The translations under genes were made by a program, and so were the position numbers. This document shows, piece by piece, positions 35,301 to 43,209 of a DNA stretch of 64,000 nt. The DNA comes from Ravibacter sp964559125 (GTDB lineage Bacteria; Bacteroidota; Bacteroidia; Cytophagales; Spirosomataceae), in contig CAZLGW010000033.1 of assembly GCA_964559125.1 (NCBI GenBank), forward strand, positions 1-64,000, read 5' to 3'. Under the pieces are notes generated by a model that saw only the letters and a list, made by a program, of their open reading frames with translations, did not search any database and was not told the origin of the DNA. Every line of letters starts with the position of its first letter. Position 1 is the stretch's first letter.

Positions 35301-35821
35301 CTGTGACAGCAGTCCATAATCACCAGGCAATGTACATCGGGCTTATCTCTTAATGTCTTATACAATAAATATGCAAGCTCTTTATCGATGAGATCCCTGG
35401 CGCCTGAGCGGCTGTCACAGCAAACCAGCGTCTGGTTTTTTTTACCGGGCTGGCTTTGGCTAAAAACCTCTGGTGCAGGGGAATAAGATCCGTGACCGCT
35501 ATAATAAAAAATGCAGATATCCTTGTCCCGGGCCCGGGCCAGGTGATCAAACGCTTTTCCCGAAACGTGCGCAAAATCGGGTTTCAGATACTCCAGCTCA
35601 ACCCCTTCGCTTTCGCTATACTCTTCAATGACCTTCTGATCAGCCTGGTGTGGCGACAGGAAATACAGGGGCTGATATTCCAGCTTATTGGATGGTTTAT
35701 CGCAGATCCTCCGGAGTATACGATCAAAGTTCAGGATATCCCTGATGCAACCGTTCAGATGACTCGCATTTTCATACGCATTGATACCAATAAGGGAAGC
35801 ATATAGTTTTTGAAGTGACAT
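32345..35821 (-). CDS. Fusion of active caspase (C14) and alpha/beta-hydrolase (PGAP1/lipase-like)
   Basis: A 1158-aa protein, first gene of the island. Residues 1-310 form a metacaspase-like domain with His110 (YYSGHGS) and Cys172 (IMDCCHSG). Residues about 310-900 are strand-rich linker modules, including EVRYVRDHWQLQAGALQGI, which matches the pseudo-caspase protein. Residues about 905-1158 are an alpha/beta-hydrolase: oxyanion strand LPLIIHGIFGD, nucleophile elbow AHSMGG (Ser961), acid probably Asp1112 (NDMAV) and His1139 (GDHISYF). This resembles PGAP1/lipase-type hydrolases that attack membrane lipids or acyl groups. No signal peptide is seen. A caspase cut could release the hydrolase as a toxic effector. 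Confidence 0.9.
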   Translation of the reverse strand: MSLQKLYASLIGINAYENASHLNGCIRDILNFDRILRRICDKPSNKLEYQPLYFLSPHQADQKVIEEYSESEGVELEYLKPDFAHVSGKAFDHLARARDKDICIFYYSGHGSYSPAPEVFSQSQPGKKNQTLVCCDSRSGARDLIDKELAYLLYKTLRDKPDVHCLVIMDCCHSGSNTRGLQKKSEAVSFRHQPASNKLPAFEDYLGYKENFYTREENGQVSFPIARYVQMGACRENEKAMDSYAGGLFSENLARYLNNGSGRDSYRNIAQNLASTISLKNGLQNPVVFPANNLIDQPFLGGKEIVYEPSYEVRYVRDHWQLQAGALQGIVPSANSVKTIIRIVPENVKAKVTSVSDFTSVLEGEGLSVLDKKNSRYKGSLVKLAIKKQAVGFSDELDSRTELRRELKDAWERADCLYFELIGKGASSPDYIIRCLETEQARYFYLTQPGSDMPVFKSETDPVSFMDNVDSVCKWMHVKALRVENSIFSKDDFIFKVEIVEGREITPTNRAGMKGVERRVVPGEQIDLAYVDNLLPAMRFSVTIAPESSLQECYIRTMYLDSLYGIRTDMSEPDSSRLDKNGKFNLKIRLDGRYHDLIRFGIDEKYARYNVNEILEQLKIVVSARPNISLDTYIQMPLKLDDTIYSKIKAPEGADDAIPAARWAVFNFPVRTIGPRKEKLLGGNKAADFQSFTLQAPAGFNAVATAVTSVDIQASSRSVERIFPDIWGDTLTEDFAFPDEFGATVGSGVVAIELSAPEGGSLPELKKGESLILKPKFSGQTRSVDEYESATVPFGFDEETGLYFPVGYEDWGGNIHITCLPRPDFSTLASDAVTTRSIFGSIKLYFKKLLRKQSTQLVLHQYTEGNWEKTTNENEIREKLKKLGKATLPLIIHGIFGDTKGILEGLKLDTGFSGNAPSVLSYDYENLQTTVPQTATLLEQQLRNVGIGNEGTPRLVILAHSMGGLVSRWLIEKKSGRKYVSKLVMAGTPNGGSEWSQASDYIFKGAGFLLTHALNVSGPLKYAISALGFFIKKLHDPQQTLKDMSASSEMIKELAQSSPPEGIPYSLIGSDTNLYRHYDGNDTFLKKAKEFFMEKIVFPGLDTALFKDRPNDMAVTVESMENVPGFGTGDKVVILPGDHISYFSDERTRKEILGKLFN

Positions 35822-35973
35822 ATAGGTTGAGAGGGTTTAAACTGTATGTGAATTTAGCAAAAAAAAATACAGTTATATAAAGCACACCGGATATTGAGTA
35901 AACGGTTGATTTTCACCCGGATCGACCTGCTACGGATTTTCCCTGATCAACCTCTCCGGGTCATTTGCCTGGT

Positions 35974-36228
35974 GTACCCCCGACCGGCACCGTTTCAGAT
36001 AACCGGCTCCGATGTGACGGCGCAGTTCACTTAATACCTTGAACACAGTCGGGCAAAAGTTCGGATGTTAAATCGGCTGATACCAAGAGGCTTGCGCTTT
36101 CCATGTAGTTGGAAGGAGTCGGATTTAGAGCAATCGGCCGGATACTTAATATAAGCTATGGTGCAGTATATCAGTGGGTTAAAAAATAGGGAGAACAGGT
36201 AAGCCTTCCTCAGATACATTTTTTGTAA
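35974..36228 (+). pseudogene. Decayed IS1-like (InsA-type) transposase fragment
   Basis: A plus-strand frame reads NRLRCDG (zinc-ribbon end) and continues TQSGKSSDVKSADTKRLALSM, LEGVGFRAIGRILNISYG, AVYQWVKK and GEQVSLPQ. Three stops interrupt it: TGA at about 36040, TAG at 36106-36108 and TAG at 36187-36189. LEG-x-GFR-x-IGRIL-x-x-S-x-x-x-VYQWVKK is the helix-turn-helix block of IS1-family InsA-type proteins. The catalytic DDE half is missing, so only the DNA-binding part survives. It lies between the conflict island and the AraC/glycan locus and marks an insertion junction. The upstream boundary is approximate. Confidence 0.8.
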
Positions 36229-36304
36229 TGCACCCCACTTTTATCCCTTTCCCTGGCTTTTTTTGAATTTTTTCCTTAAAATTATCCCATGGAGAAACAT
36301 CAGC

Positions 36305-38224
36305 ATGCTTTATAAAAGGTACATACCCCTTATCTGCCTCATCCTGGCGGCATTACCCACAATGCTACCTGCCCAGGCGCAGCCCCTGCGTATCCTTATA
36401 GAGCAGGTAGCCCACCTGCCCGTCCCCAACGGACAGTTATACCTCGCATCAGACCTCAACGGCTGGAGCCCTGGAGATCCGAATTTTGCTTTCCGGAAAG
36501 ATAGCCTCGGAAGGTATTACCTGGATATCGCCAACCCGAGGAACCGGTTTGAATATAAGATCACCCAGGGAAACTGGACGCTGGCCGAGGGAGATTCGAT
36601 GGGAACGGCCATTCCCAACCGCCTTTTCGACCGCCGCGAAGCGCCCGATCCTAACCTGGTCAGGATCAGGATCGAAGGATGGGAACGGAAAGTGGTCTAT
36701 ACCTTCATTGTCCGGAAGCTTCCTGAAAACACGCCGAAAGACGCTACGCTCTACATTACCGGCAATTTTAACAACTGGGAGCCGGCCGACCCGCTCTATA
36801 AGCTCCATGAGAGCATAGACGGCAGCTGGCGGGCTACGATCTATTCCGACCTCGACCCTATCGAGTTCAAGTTCACGCGGGGCGACTGGAATTCGGTAGA
36901 AGGGCGCAGAAGCGGCAAGGCCATGCCCAACCGGACGGTTTCCCGTCACTCAAACATCAACCATACGGCGATAGATATTGAGATCGACGGCTGGGAAGAC
37001 CTTTCGGCCGTATTCAACCTGTTTTCACTATACGACCTCCTGCTGCTTTTTTCGGTGTTCCAGGGAGTGCTGCTCCTGATCGCCATCCCGACGATCCAGG
37101 ACTACAACCGCAGCGCCAACAAGTGGGTGGCCATCACGATTGCCGTGGCCTCCTTTTTCATCCTGATCCGTACTGTCGGGTCTTACCGACCCGTAGCCGA
37201 GGCATTTACCAAAGTCCTGCTCCTGCCCGATTTTGTTATCTTCCTGTACGCGCCACTGTTTTACGTTTACCTGCAGAAATTACTTTTCAACAGGAGCATC
37301 ACCCTGTCCAACCGGCGCTTCAATGCCTTCATCCCGGCCATTGTGCAGCTCATCGCTTACCTGCCCTTCTTCCTGATGAGCAACCGGACGCTCCAGCTCA
37401 GCTTCCTCAACCAGGACCGCTACATGAAGCTGGTTTTTATGATCACCGCAGCCGCCGGACTGATCTGGAACACGTGGTACTGGTTCCTGTTCCGCAAGAT
37501 GCTCCGGTACTACCGGCAACAATACCAGAGCCATTTCTCCTACGAGCAAAACCTGAATTATCTCAATACCGTACTGATCATCCAGGGTATCTGCCTGGCG
37601 TTGTGGTATGCACTCTTCCTCTTCGGAACGATCGGGAACCTGACGGGCATCAATATCCCGGTCGTGTTTGAAGGCGTCGCGGATGTGATCTGGCTCGCAT
37701 TTTCCACCATTACCTATTTCGTGGGATATTACGCCATCCACCAGCCGGAGATATTCAAGATCACTCCGGAGAATTTCTCCGTATATACCAGCGAGCCCGC
37801 GACCGGCGGAAGTAAAATAAACCGGGCGGCGGAAGCCATACCCGAAAAGCCGGAAAGTGAGGACGAAAATATTACCCACCTGAAAGAGAAGGTCGCGCAG
37901 TACATCGAAAGCAGCAAGGCCTATACCAACCCCAGGCTTACACTCAACGAGTTGGCCGGCAAGCTCAAGATGCCCCCTCACCTGCTGTCGCGCGTCATCA
38001 ACGAAGGCTTTGAGCGGAATTTCTTCGACTTCATCAATACCTACCGGATAGAAGATTTCAAGCGAAGGGTGGAAGATCCGAAGAACCGGCACTATACACT
38101 GCTGGGCCTGGCGTACGATGTAGGGTTTAATTCCAAAACGGCGTTCAACCGGTCGTTCAAAAAGATCACCGGCCAGACACCCAGCGAGTACTACAACGAG
38201 TCGAAAATAGTCGATGGGATTTAG
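36305..38224 (+). CDS. Membrane-anchored AraC-type regulator with periplasmic glycan-binding domains
   Basis: From ATG 36305 this is a 639-aa protein. A signal peptide (ending PAQAQ) is followed by two about 100-residue beta-sandwich modules of CBM48/AMPK glycogen-binding type (YLASDLNGWSPGDP..., YITGNFNNWEPADP..., each ending with a W-x-x-x-EG...PNR loop). Seven membrane segments follow at about residues 235-470, then a C-terminal AraC helix-turn-helix (TLNELAGKLKMPPHLLSRVIN and YTLLGLAYDVGFNSKTAFNRSFKKITG). It thus joins sensing of sugar outside the membrane to DNA binding inside, in one polypeptide. It lies immediately upstream of the SusC/SusD/amylase operon and probably controls it. The longer start at 36263 would place extra residues before the signal peptide and is unlikely. 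Confidence 0.85.
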   Translation: MLYKRYIPLICLILAALPTMLPAQAQPLRILIEQVAHLPVPNGQLYLASDLNGWSPGDPNFAFRKDSLGRYYLDIANPRNRFEYKITQGNWTLAEGDSMGTAIPNRLFDRREAPDPNLVRIRIEGWERKVVYTFIVRKLPENTPKDATLYITGNFNNWEPADPLYKLHESIDGSWRATIYSDLDPIEFKFTRGDWNSVEGRRSGKAMPNRTVSRHSNINHTAIDIEIDGWEDLSAVFNLFSLYDLLLLFSVFQGVLLLIAIPTIQDYNRSANKWVAITIAVASFFILIRTVGSYRPVAEAFTKVLLLPDFVIFLYAPLFYVYLQKLLFNRSITLSNRRFNAFIPAIVQLIAYLPFFLMSNRTLQLSFLNQDRYMKLVFMITAAAGLIWNTWYWFLFRKMLRYYRQQYQSHFSYEQNLNYLNTVLIIQGICLALWYALFLFGTIGNLTGINIPVVFEGVADVIWLAFSTITYFVGYYAIHQPEIFKITPENFSVYTSEPATGGSKINRAAEAIPEKPESEDENITHLKEKVAQYIESSKAYTNPRLTLNELAGKLKMPPHLLSRVINEGFERNFFDFINTYRIEDFKRRVEDPKNRHYTLLGLAYDVGFNSKTAFNRSFKKITGQTPSEYYNESKIVDGI

Positions 38225-38265
38225 GAAAAAGCGTAAAATTCCGGGACTTGATATAGTTTTTCTGG

Positions 38266-38285
38266 TGCCATTTTATAAAGTGGCA
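38266..38285. promoter_or_regulatory. 20-bp near-palindrome upstream of susC-like gene (possible operator)
   Basis: TGCCA-TTTTATAAAG-TGGCA: the outer 5-bp arms match perfectly and the inner ten bases nearly do (18 of 20 symmetric). It starts 42 bp after the regulator stop and 148 bp before the susC-like start. It is a candidate site for the AraC-type regulator; a weak terminator is the alternative. Confidence 0.45.
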
Positions 38286-38399
38286 TATCCATATCTATTT
38301 ATAACTTTTTAATTATAAGTTAGTTACGATCAAAATAAGCAATTTTACCGTAACGCTCCGATTCCTGTAAAATGGGACGACCAGCGCTCTTTGACCTGG

Positions 38400-38407
38400 T
38401 ACTTTTG
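38400..38407 (+). promoter_or_regulatory. Possible -7 box (TACTTTTG) of the starch operon
   Basis: TACTTTTG fits the TAnnTTTG consensus and lies 25 bp before the SusC start codon. No TTTG lies 19-23 bp upstream, so an activator-dependent promoter is possible. Confidence 0.35.
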
Positions 38408-38432
38408 CATGAAATAATTAAACATGTAAAGT

Positions 38433-41400
38433 ATGTATTCTTTAAAACTCTACCAGAAAGACCGGGCGCGACGGGTTAACCGAAGGTCAGTGTATTCGGT
38501 TTTATCGGGGGTGATGATGGTGTTCTGTCACCTTATTATTACGCCCGTATTCAGCCAGTCTACCGTTACCGGGAAAGTGACCGACACCGCAGACGGATCG
38601 GCGCTGCCCGGGGTGAATGTGGTGATCAAAGGAACTACGTTGGGGACACAGACAGACGTAGAAGGCGGCTATCAACTGGCGGGCGTTCCGTCTGACGGCA
38701 CCCTGGTATTCAGCTTCATCGGCAAGCAGACGCGGGAAATAGCCGTCGGCAACCGCACAACAGTAGATATCAGCCTCGAGGATGATGTGAGCCTCCTGAC
38801 CGAAGTGGTGGTGGTAGGCTACGGTACACAGAAAAAATCGGATCTAACCGGCTCCGTCACCGCGATTAACTCAGCCGATTTTGTAAAAGGGAATATCGTA
38901 AGCCCCGAGCAACTGGTCGCCGGTAAAATCGCCGGGGTACAGATCGCCTCCGACGGCGGACAGCCCGGTTCATCGGCCCGTATCAGGATAAGGGGTGGTT
39001 CTTCGTTGAGCGCCAGCAACGATCCCCTCCTGGTGATCGACGGTGTGCCGATCGACAACTCAAGCCTGGCTGGCGCATCAAACCCGCTGAGCTTCATCAA
39101 TCCCAATGATATCGAGACGTTTACCGTACTCAAAGATGCTTCCGCTACCGCGATTTACGGTTCGAGGGCATCCAACGGCGTGATCATCATCACTACCAAA
39201 AAAGGATGGGCCGGCGGCGGGATCAGGGTCAATTTCAGCACCTTGTTTTCTTCCTCTCAAAAGACCGGTACTGTAGACGTGCTGACCGCCGGAGAATTCA
39301 GGAAAGTGGTGGAAGAGCAGGGCTCGGCAGCGCAGAAGGCGCTGATGGGAACGGCCAATACCGACTGGCAGGAGCTGATCTACCGGAATACGCTCAGCAC
39401 CGACAATAACCTGAGCCTAACCGGAGCCGTTAAGGGGATGCCGTTCCGGGTTTCGGTAGGGTACCTCAAACAGAACGGAATCCTGAAAACCTCGGACATG
39501 GGCCGTACTTCGGCTGCATTGGGTCTATCGCCGCAACTGCTGAACAAGCACCTCAAAGTGGATCTTAACCTGAAAGGTACCATTATCAAAAACCGCTTTG
39601 CCGACCAGGGCGCTATCGGCGCGGCGGCTTTCTTCGACCCCACACAGCCCGTATACGGCGAAGAGAACCAGTATGGCGGGTACTTCGAATGGCTTACCGA
39701 CGGGAAACCGAATACACTCGCGACACGCAACCCGCTGGCGCTCCTGGAAATGAAAGACGATCGCAGCACGGTAAACCGGAGCATCGGCAACATCCAGTTT
39801 GATTATACCTTCCACGGGTTCAAAGACCTGCGCGCCAATCTTAACCTGGGCTACGACGTATCGTCAAGCGACGGGCGACGGATCGTACCGGTCGAGGCAG
39901 CCAGCAACTTCTTCCGCAACGGCCAGTATTTTGCCTACGACCAGCAGAAGACCAATAAAACGCTGGAATTCTACCTCAACTACGTCAAAAACCTGGAGGC
40001 GATCGACAGCAAAATAGATGTGATGGCAGGGTATTCGTGGCAGGATTTCCTGAGAAGCGGTAAAGACGTGGATCAGCCTTTCGCCAGGGACACTATACTG
40101 AGCAATGTTCCCTATAAAACGCAGAGCACACTGGTATCATTCTACGGGCGTGTGAACTATGCGCTCAAAGACCGCTACCTGGTTACGGCCACCCTTCGCC
40201 GCGACGGCTCGTCACGTTTCAGTCCTGAAAACCGCTGGGGACTCTTCCCTTCAGTAGCGCTCGCCTGGAAGCTGAAAGAGGAAAGTTTCCTGAAAGATGC
40301 GAAAGCGTTTACCGATCTGAAGCTGAGACTGGGCTACGGCGTAACCGGCCAGCAGGATATCGGTGGGACCGCGAACATTGGCAACGACTACCCCTACCTG
40401 GCGCGCTATACGCTCAGTATGAACACCGCCATGTACCGCTTCGGCAATGATTTTGTCTATACACTGCGCCCCGAACCATACGATGCCAATATCAGGTGGG
40501 AACAGACCGCCACGCTGAATGCCGGCCTGGACTATGCCTTCGCCGATGGCCGTATCTACGGCTCGGTAGATGTGTATTCCCGCAAGACAAAGGATCTGCT
40601 CAATACCATTCCGACCGCCGCCGGCTCCAGCCTGAGCAATTCTCTGCTGACCAACGTCGGGAGCCTAGAGAACAAGGGAGTCGAGGTAACGCTCAACTTT
40701 TCACCATTCCGCAAGGAAGAGTGGAATCTCGATCTGGGCTTCAACCTGACCGCCAACCGAAACAAAATCACGCGTCTGACCAACGTTTCGGATCCTTCCT
40801 ACCTCGGCGTAGCTACCGGGGGTATTACGGGAGGTACCGGCAACAACGTGCAGATCCACTCCGTGGGATACCCCGTAAGCGCATTCTACCTATACCGGCA
40901 GGTGTACAATGCCGCCGGTGTGCCGGTCGAAGGACTGTACGCAGACCGTAATGAAAGCCAGTCGGTTACACCCGAGGACAAATACCATATCAGGTCCCCG
41001 GCGCCGGCGCTGTTCCTGGGATTCAGCCCACAGTTTACCTGGCGCAGGCTGGCGACCGGCTTTGTGATGCGGGCCAACATCGGCAACTATGTCTATAACA
41101 ACGTCAGTTCGGCAGCCGGGGCTTACGGTAACATCAACAATCCTAACAACAACCTGTCGAACGTACACAGCAGCGTGCTCCGGACCCAGTTTGCGTTGAA
41201 CCAGTATTTCTCGGACTACTACCTGGAAAACGCCTCCTTCCTGCGCATGGATAATTTCAATGTGAGCTACCAGGTCGGGAAGATACTTGGCGACAAAGCG
41301 GACTTAAGGATTTCCGGGAATGTACAGAATGTATTTGTGGTCACGAAGTACTCGGGCCTGGATCCGGAAATCCCGAGCGGGATCGACAACAATTTTTATC

Positions 41401-41444
41401 CCCGTCCGCGGATTTACGCGCTTGGACTTAATCTTGGTTTCTGA
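38433..41444 (+). CDS. SusC-like TonB-dependent receptor (starch/maltodextrin uptake)
   Basis: A 1003-aa outer-membrane transporter. A signal peptide (ending PVFSQS) is followed by a carboxypeptidase-like domain (VTGKVTDTADGSALPGVNVVIKGTTLGT), a TonB box-like segment (EVVVVGYGTQKKSDLTG, the SusC signature), a plug domain with VIDGVPIDN, and a long beta-barrel ending in F (LGLNLGF). It imports oligosaccharides together with the SusD-like lipoprotein encoded 66 bp downstream. The operon continues to a SusE-like protein and a GH13 amylase, so alpha-glucans are the likely substrate. Length is normal for the family. Confidence 0.95.
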   Translation: MYSLKLYQKDRARRVNRRSVYSVLSGVMMVFCHLIITPVFSQSTVTGKVTDTADGSALPGVNVVIKGTTLGTQTDVEGGYQLAGVPSDGTLVFSFIGKQTREIAVGNRTTVDISLEDDVSLLTEVVVVGYGTQKKSDLTGSVTAINSADFVKGNIVSPEQLVAGKIAGVQIASDGGQPGSSARIRIRGGSSLSASNDPLLVIDGVPIDNSSLAGASNPLSFINPNDIETFTVLKDASATAIYGSRASNGVIIITTKKGWAGGGIRVNFSTLFSSSQKTGTVDVLTAGEFRKVVEEQGSAAQKALMGTANTDWQELIYRNTLSTDNNLSLTGAVKGMPFRVSVGYLKQNGILKTSDMGRTSAALGLSPQLLNKHLKVDLNLKGTIIKNRFADQGAIGAAAFFDPTQPVYGEENQYGGYFEWLTDGKPNTLATRNPLALLEMKDDRSTVNRSIGNIQFDYTFHGFKDLRANLNLGYDVSSSDGRRIVPVEAASNFFRNGQYFAYDQQKTNKTLEFYLNYVKNLEAIDSKIDVMAGYSWQDFLRSGKDVDQPFARDTILSNVPYKTQSTLVSFYGRVNYALKDRYLVTATLRRDGSSRFSPENRWGLFPSVALAWKLKEESFLKDAKAFTDLKLRLGYGVTGQQDIGGTANIGNDYPYLARYTLSMNTAMYRFGNDFVYTLRPEPYDANIRWEQTATLNAGLDYAFADGRIYGSVDVYSRKTKDLLNTIPTAAGSSLSNSLLTNVGSLENKGVEVTLNFSPFRKEEWNLDLGFNLTANRNKITRLTNVSDPSYLGVATGGITGGTGNNVQIHSVGYPVSAFYLYRQVYNAAGVPVEGLYADRNESQSVTPEDKYHIRSPAPALFLGFSPQFTWRRLATGFVMRANIGNYVYNNVSSAAGAYGNINNPNNNLSNVHSSVLRTQFALNQYFSDYYLENASFLRMDNFNVSYQVGKILGDKADLRISGNVQNVFVVTKYSGLDPEIPSGIDNNFYPRPRIYALGLNLGF

Positions 41445-41455
41445 AATCAAAAATT

Positions 41456-41496
41456 AGCTGACGCCCGACAGCAGTCCGCCGCTGCGGCTCACAGCT
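41456..41496. repeat. GC-rich hairpin between susC-like and susD-like genes
   Basis: AGCTG at the left and CAGCT at the right enclose an inner GCAG...CTGC stem. It lies 12 bp after the SusC stop and 15 bp before the SusD start. Such hairpins often adjust the ratio of SusC to SusD mRNA. Confidence 0.5.
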
Positions 41497-41510
41497 AAAA
41501 CCTTATCAAA

Positions 41511-43082
41511 ATGAAATACATAAAATCAATATTCATGGGAATCCTGGCTATGACGGCCGTATCCTGTGTGAATGACCTGGACCGGGTGCCGTTTATAGAG
41601 GTCACCTCCGCATCGGTCTACAACGATCCGGCCAGCTACCGGCAGATCCTGGCCAAATGCTACGCCGGCCTGTCTATGAGCGGGCAGCAGGGCCCGGCCG
41701 GGAAACCGGATATCAGCGGGATAGACGAAGGCTTCTCTACCTACATCCGCCAGTATTGGAAAGCCCAGGAGCTGACAACCGACGAAGCAGTGATCGGCTG
41801 GAACGACGGAAGCCTGCAGGATTTCCAGAAAATGAACTGGACTTCGGCCAACGAGTTCATTACCGCAATGTACAACAGGATCTATTACCAGATCACCCTC
41901 TGCAACGAATTTATCCGCGAGACCACCGAAGACAAGCTTTCTTCGCGCGGCATCAGCGATCCTGAAATCAAAACGTATCGCGCCGAAGCCCGTTTCCTGC
42001 GTGCGCTCAGCTACTGGCATGCCCTGGATATGTTCGCGACCGTGCCCTTTGTGACCGAAGCCGATGCACCCGGATCATTCCTGCCTCAGCAGATCAGCCG
42101 CACCGACCTGTTTGATTACGTGGAATCGGAGCTGAGAGCTATCGAGAGTGAATTGAAAGCCCCGAAAGCCAATGAATACGGCCGGGCAGACCAGGCTGCT
42201 GCCTGGACGCTGCTTACCAAGCTCTATCTCAACGCGGAGGTGTATATCAATGCGCCGAAATATACCGAAGCCGTTGAATACGCCGGTAAGGTGATCGCCA
42301 GCGCATACAGGCTCGACGTCGACTTCAACACGCCCTTCCTTGCCGACAACGAAAAATCGGCCGAGATCATTTTCCCGGTGGTTTTTGACGGAACCCATAC
42401 CAAGACATACGGCGGGATGACCTTCCTGGTACACGCTGCCGTAGGCGGTAACATGCGCCCTGCAGATTTCGGGATCAACGGAGGCTGGGGAGGCCTGCGG
42501 ACAACGAAAAACATCGTGAATCTCTTTACGGATATAACCGGCCAAACGGATAAAAGAGCCATGTTCCATACCGACGGGCAAACGCTGGAGATCAATGATA
42601 TGAGCAATTTCAACGACGGATACGCCATTACCCGGTTTAAAAACATCACCTCTGCCGGGGTGCAGGGCTCTGACAAGACAGGCGATTTTGTGGACAACGA
42701 CTTCCCGATGTTCCGCCTGGCGGATGTGTACCTCATGTATGCGGAAGCTGTCCTGAGGGGTGGAACCGGTGGAAGCACAGCACAGGCACTTCAATATTTC
42801 AACGCCCTGCGCGAAAGGGCATACGGAAGCGCCGCCGGTAACGTAGCAAGCCTCAGCCTCGATCTGATCCTGGATGAGCGGGCAAGAGAGCTATGCTGGG
42901 AAGGCCATCGCCGTACCGACCTGATCCGCTACGGGAGATTTACTACAGGAGCATACCTGTGGCCCTGGAAAGGCAATGTGAAGGATGGAAGAGCGGTTGA
43001 GGATAGGTTTAACCTCTTCCCTATCCCCTCTTCCGACCTGGTGGCTAATCCTAACCTGGTTAAAAATGATCCGGGGTATTGA
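41511..43082 (+). CDS. SusD-like starch-binding outer-membrane lipoprotein
   Basis: A 523-aa lipoprotein with a lipobox at VSC (Cys19). The RagB/SusD fold is recognised by the Tyr/Trp-rich N-terminal helices (SVYNDPASYRQILAKCYAGL), the TPR-like block YRAEARFLRALSYWHALDMF, and the C-terminal signature ERARELCWEGHRRTDLIRYGRF, ending PNLVKNDPGY. It binds the glycan at the surface and caps the SusC-like barrel. Translationally it follows SusC after a hairpin. The binding specificity is inferred from the neighbouring GH13 enzyme. Confidence 0.95.
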   Translation: MKYIKSIFMGILAMTAVSCVNDLDRVPFIEVTSASVYNDPASYRQILAKCYAGLSMSGQQGPAGKPDISGIDEGFSTYIRQYWKAQELTTDEAVIGWNDGSLQDFQKMNWTSANEFITAMYNRIYYQITLCNEFIRETTEDKLSSRGISDPEIKTYRAEARFLRALSYWHALDMFATVPFVTEADAPGSFLPQQISRTDLFDYVESELRAIESELKAPKANEYGRADQAAAWTLLTKLYLNAEVYINAPKYTEAVEYAGKVIASAYRLDVDFNTPFLADNEKSAEIIFPVVFDGTHTKTYGGMTFLVHAAVGGNMRPADFGINGGWGGLRTTKNIVNLFTDITGQTDKRAMFHTDGQTLEINDMSNFNDGYAITRFKNITSAGVQGSDKTGDFVDNDFPMFRLADVYLMYAEAVLRGGTGGSTAQALQYFNALRERAYGSAAGNVASLSLDLILDERARELCWEGHRRTDLIRYGRFTTGAYLWPWKGNVKDGRAVEDRFNLFPIPSSDLVANPNLVKNDPGY

Positions 43083-43087
43083 CGGGG

Positions 43088-43121
43088 GCTTCGACAAGCT
43101 CAGCCTGACATCAGCTGTCAG
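43088..43121. repeat. Short palindromic repeat element (GCTT/AAGC and CTGACA/TGTCAG)
   Basis: Two adjacent small stems, 43088-43099 and 43105-43121, form the element gcttcgacaagctcagcctgac. The same motif is commonly seen as a dispersed repeat in Bacteroidota genomes (from memory, not searched). It lies between the SusD-like and SusE-like genes. Confidence 0.5.
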
Positions 43122-43209
43122 AAATCAGCCCTCGGTTGCCGGATTGTTCCGAAAAAGGCTCATGGCCGAAAACAGTAATATTTTCGCAGGCTATTAATTC
43201 AATAAGACA

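Noticed and set aside
20540..35821. CRISPR, toxin-antitoxin, CBASS or Thoeris system in this island
   Set aside because: I see no repeat-spacer array, no cyclase, no TIR domain and no toxin-antitoxin pair; the content is caspase/MoxR/VWA-type.
36031..36219. Minus-strand open frame of 62 aa
   Set aside because: It lies antisense to the decayed transposase remnant, where the plus-strand frame has recognisable IS1-like motifs; it is a shadow.
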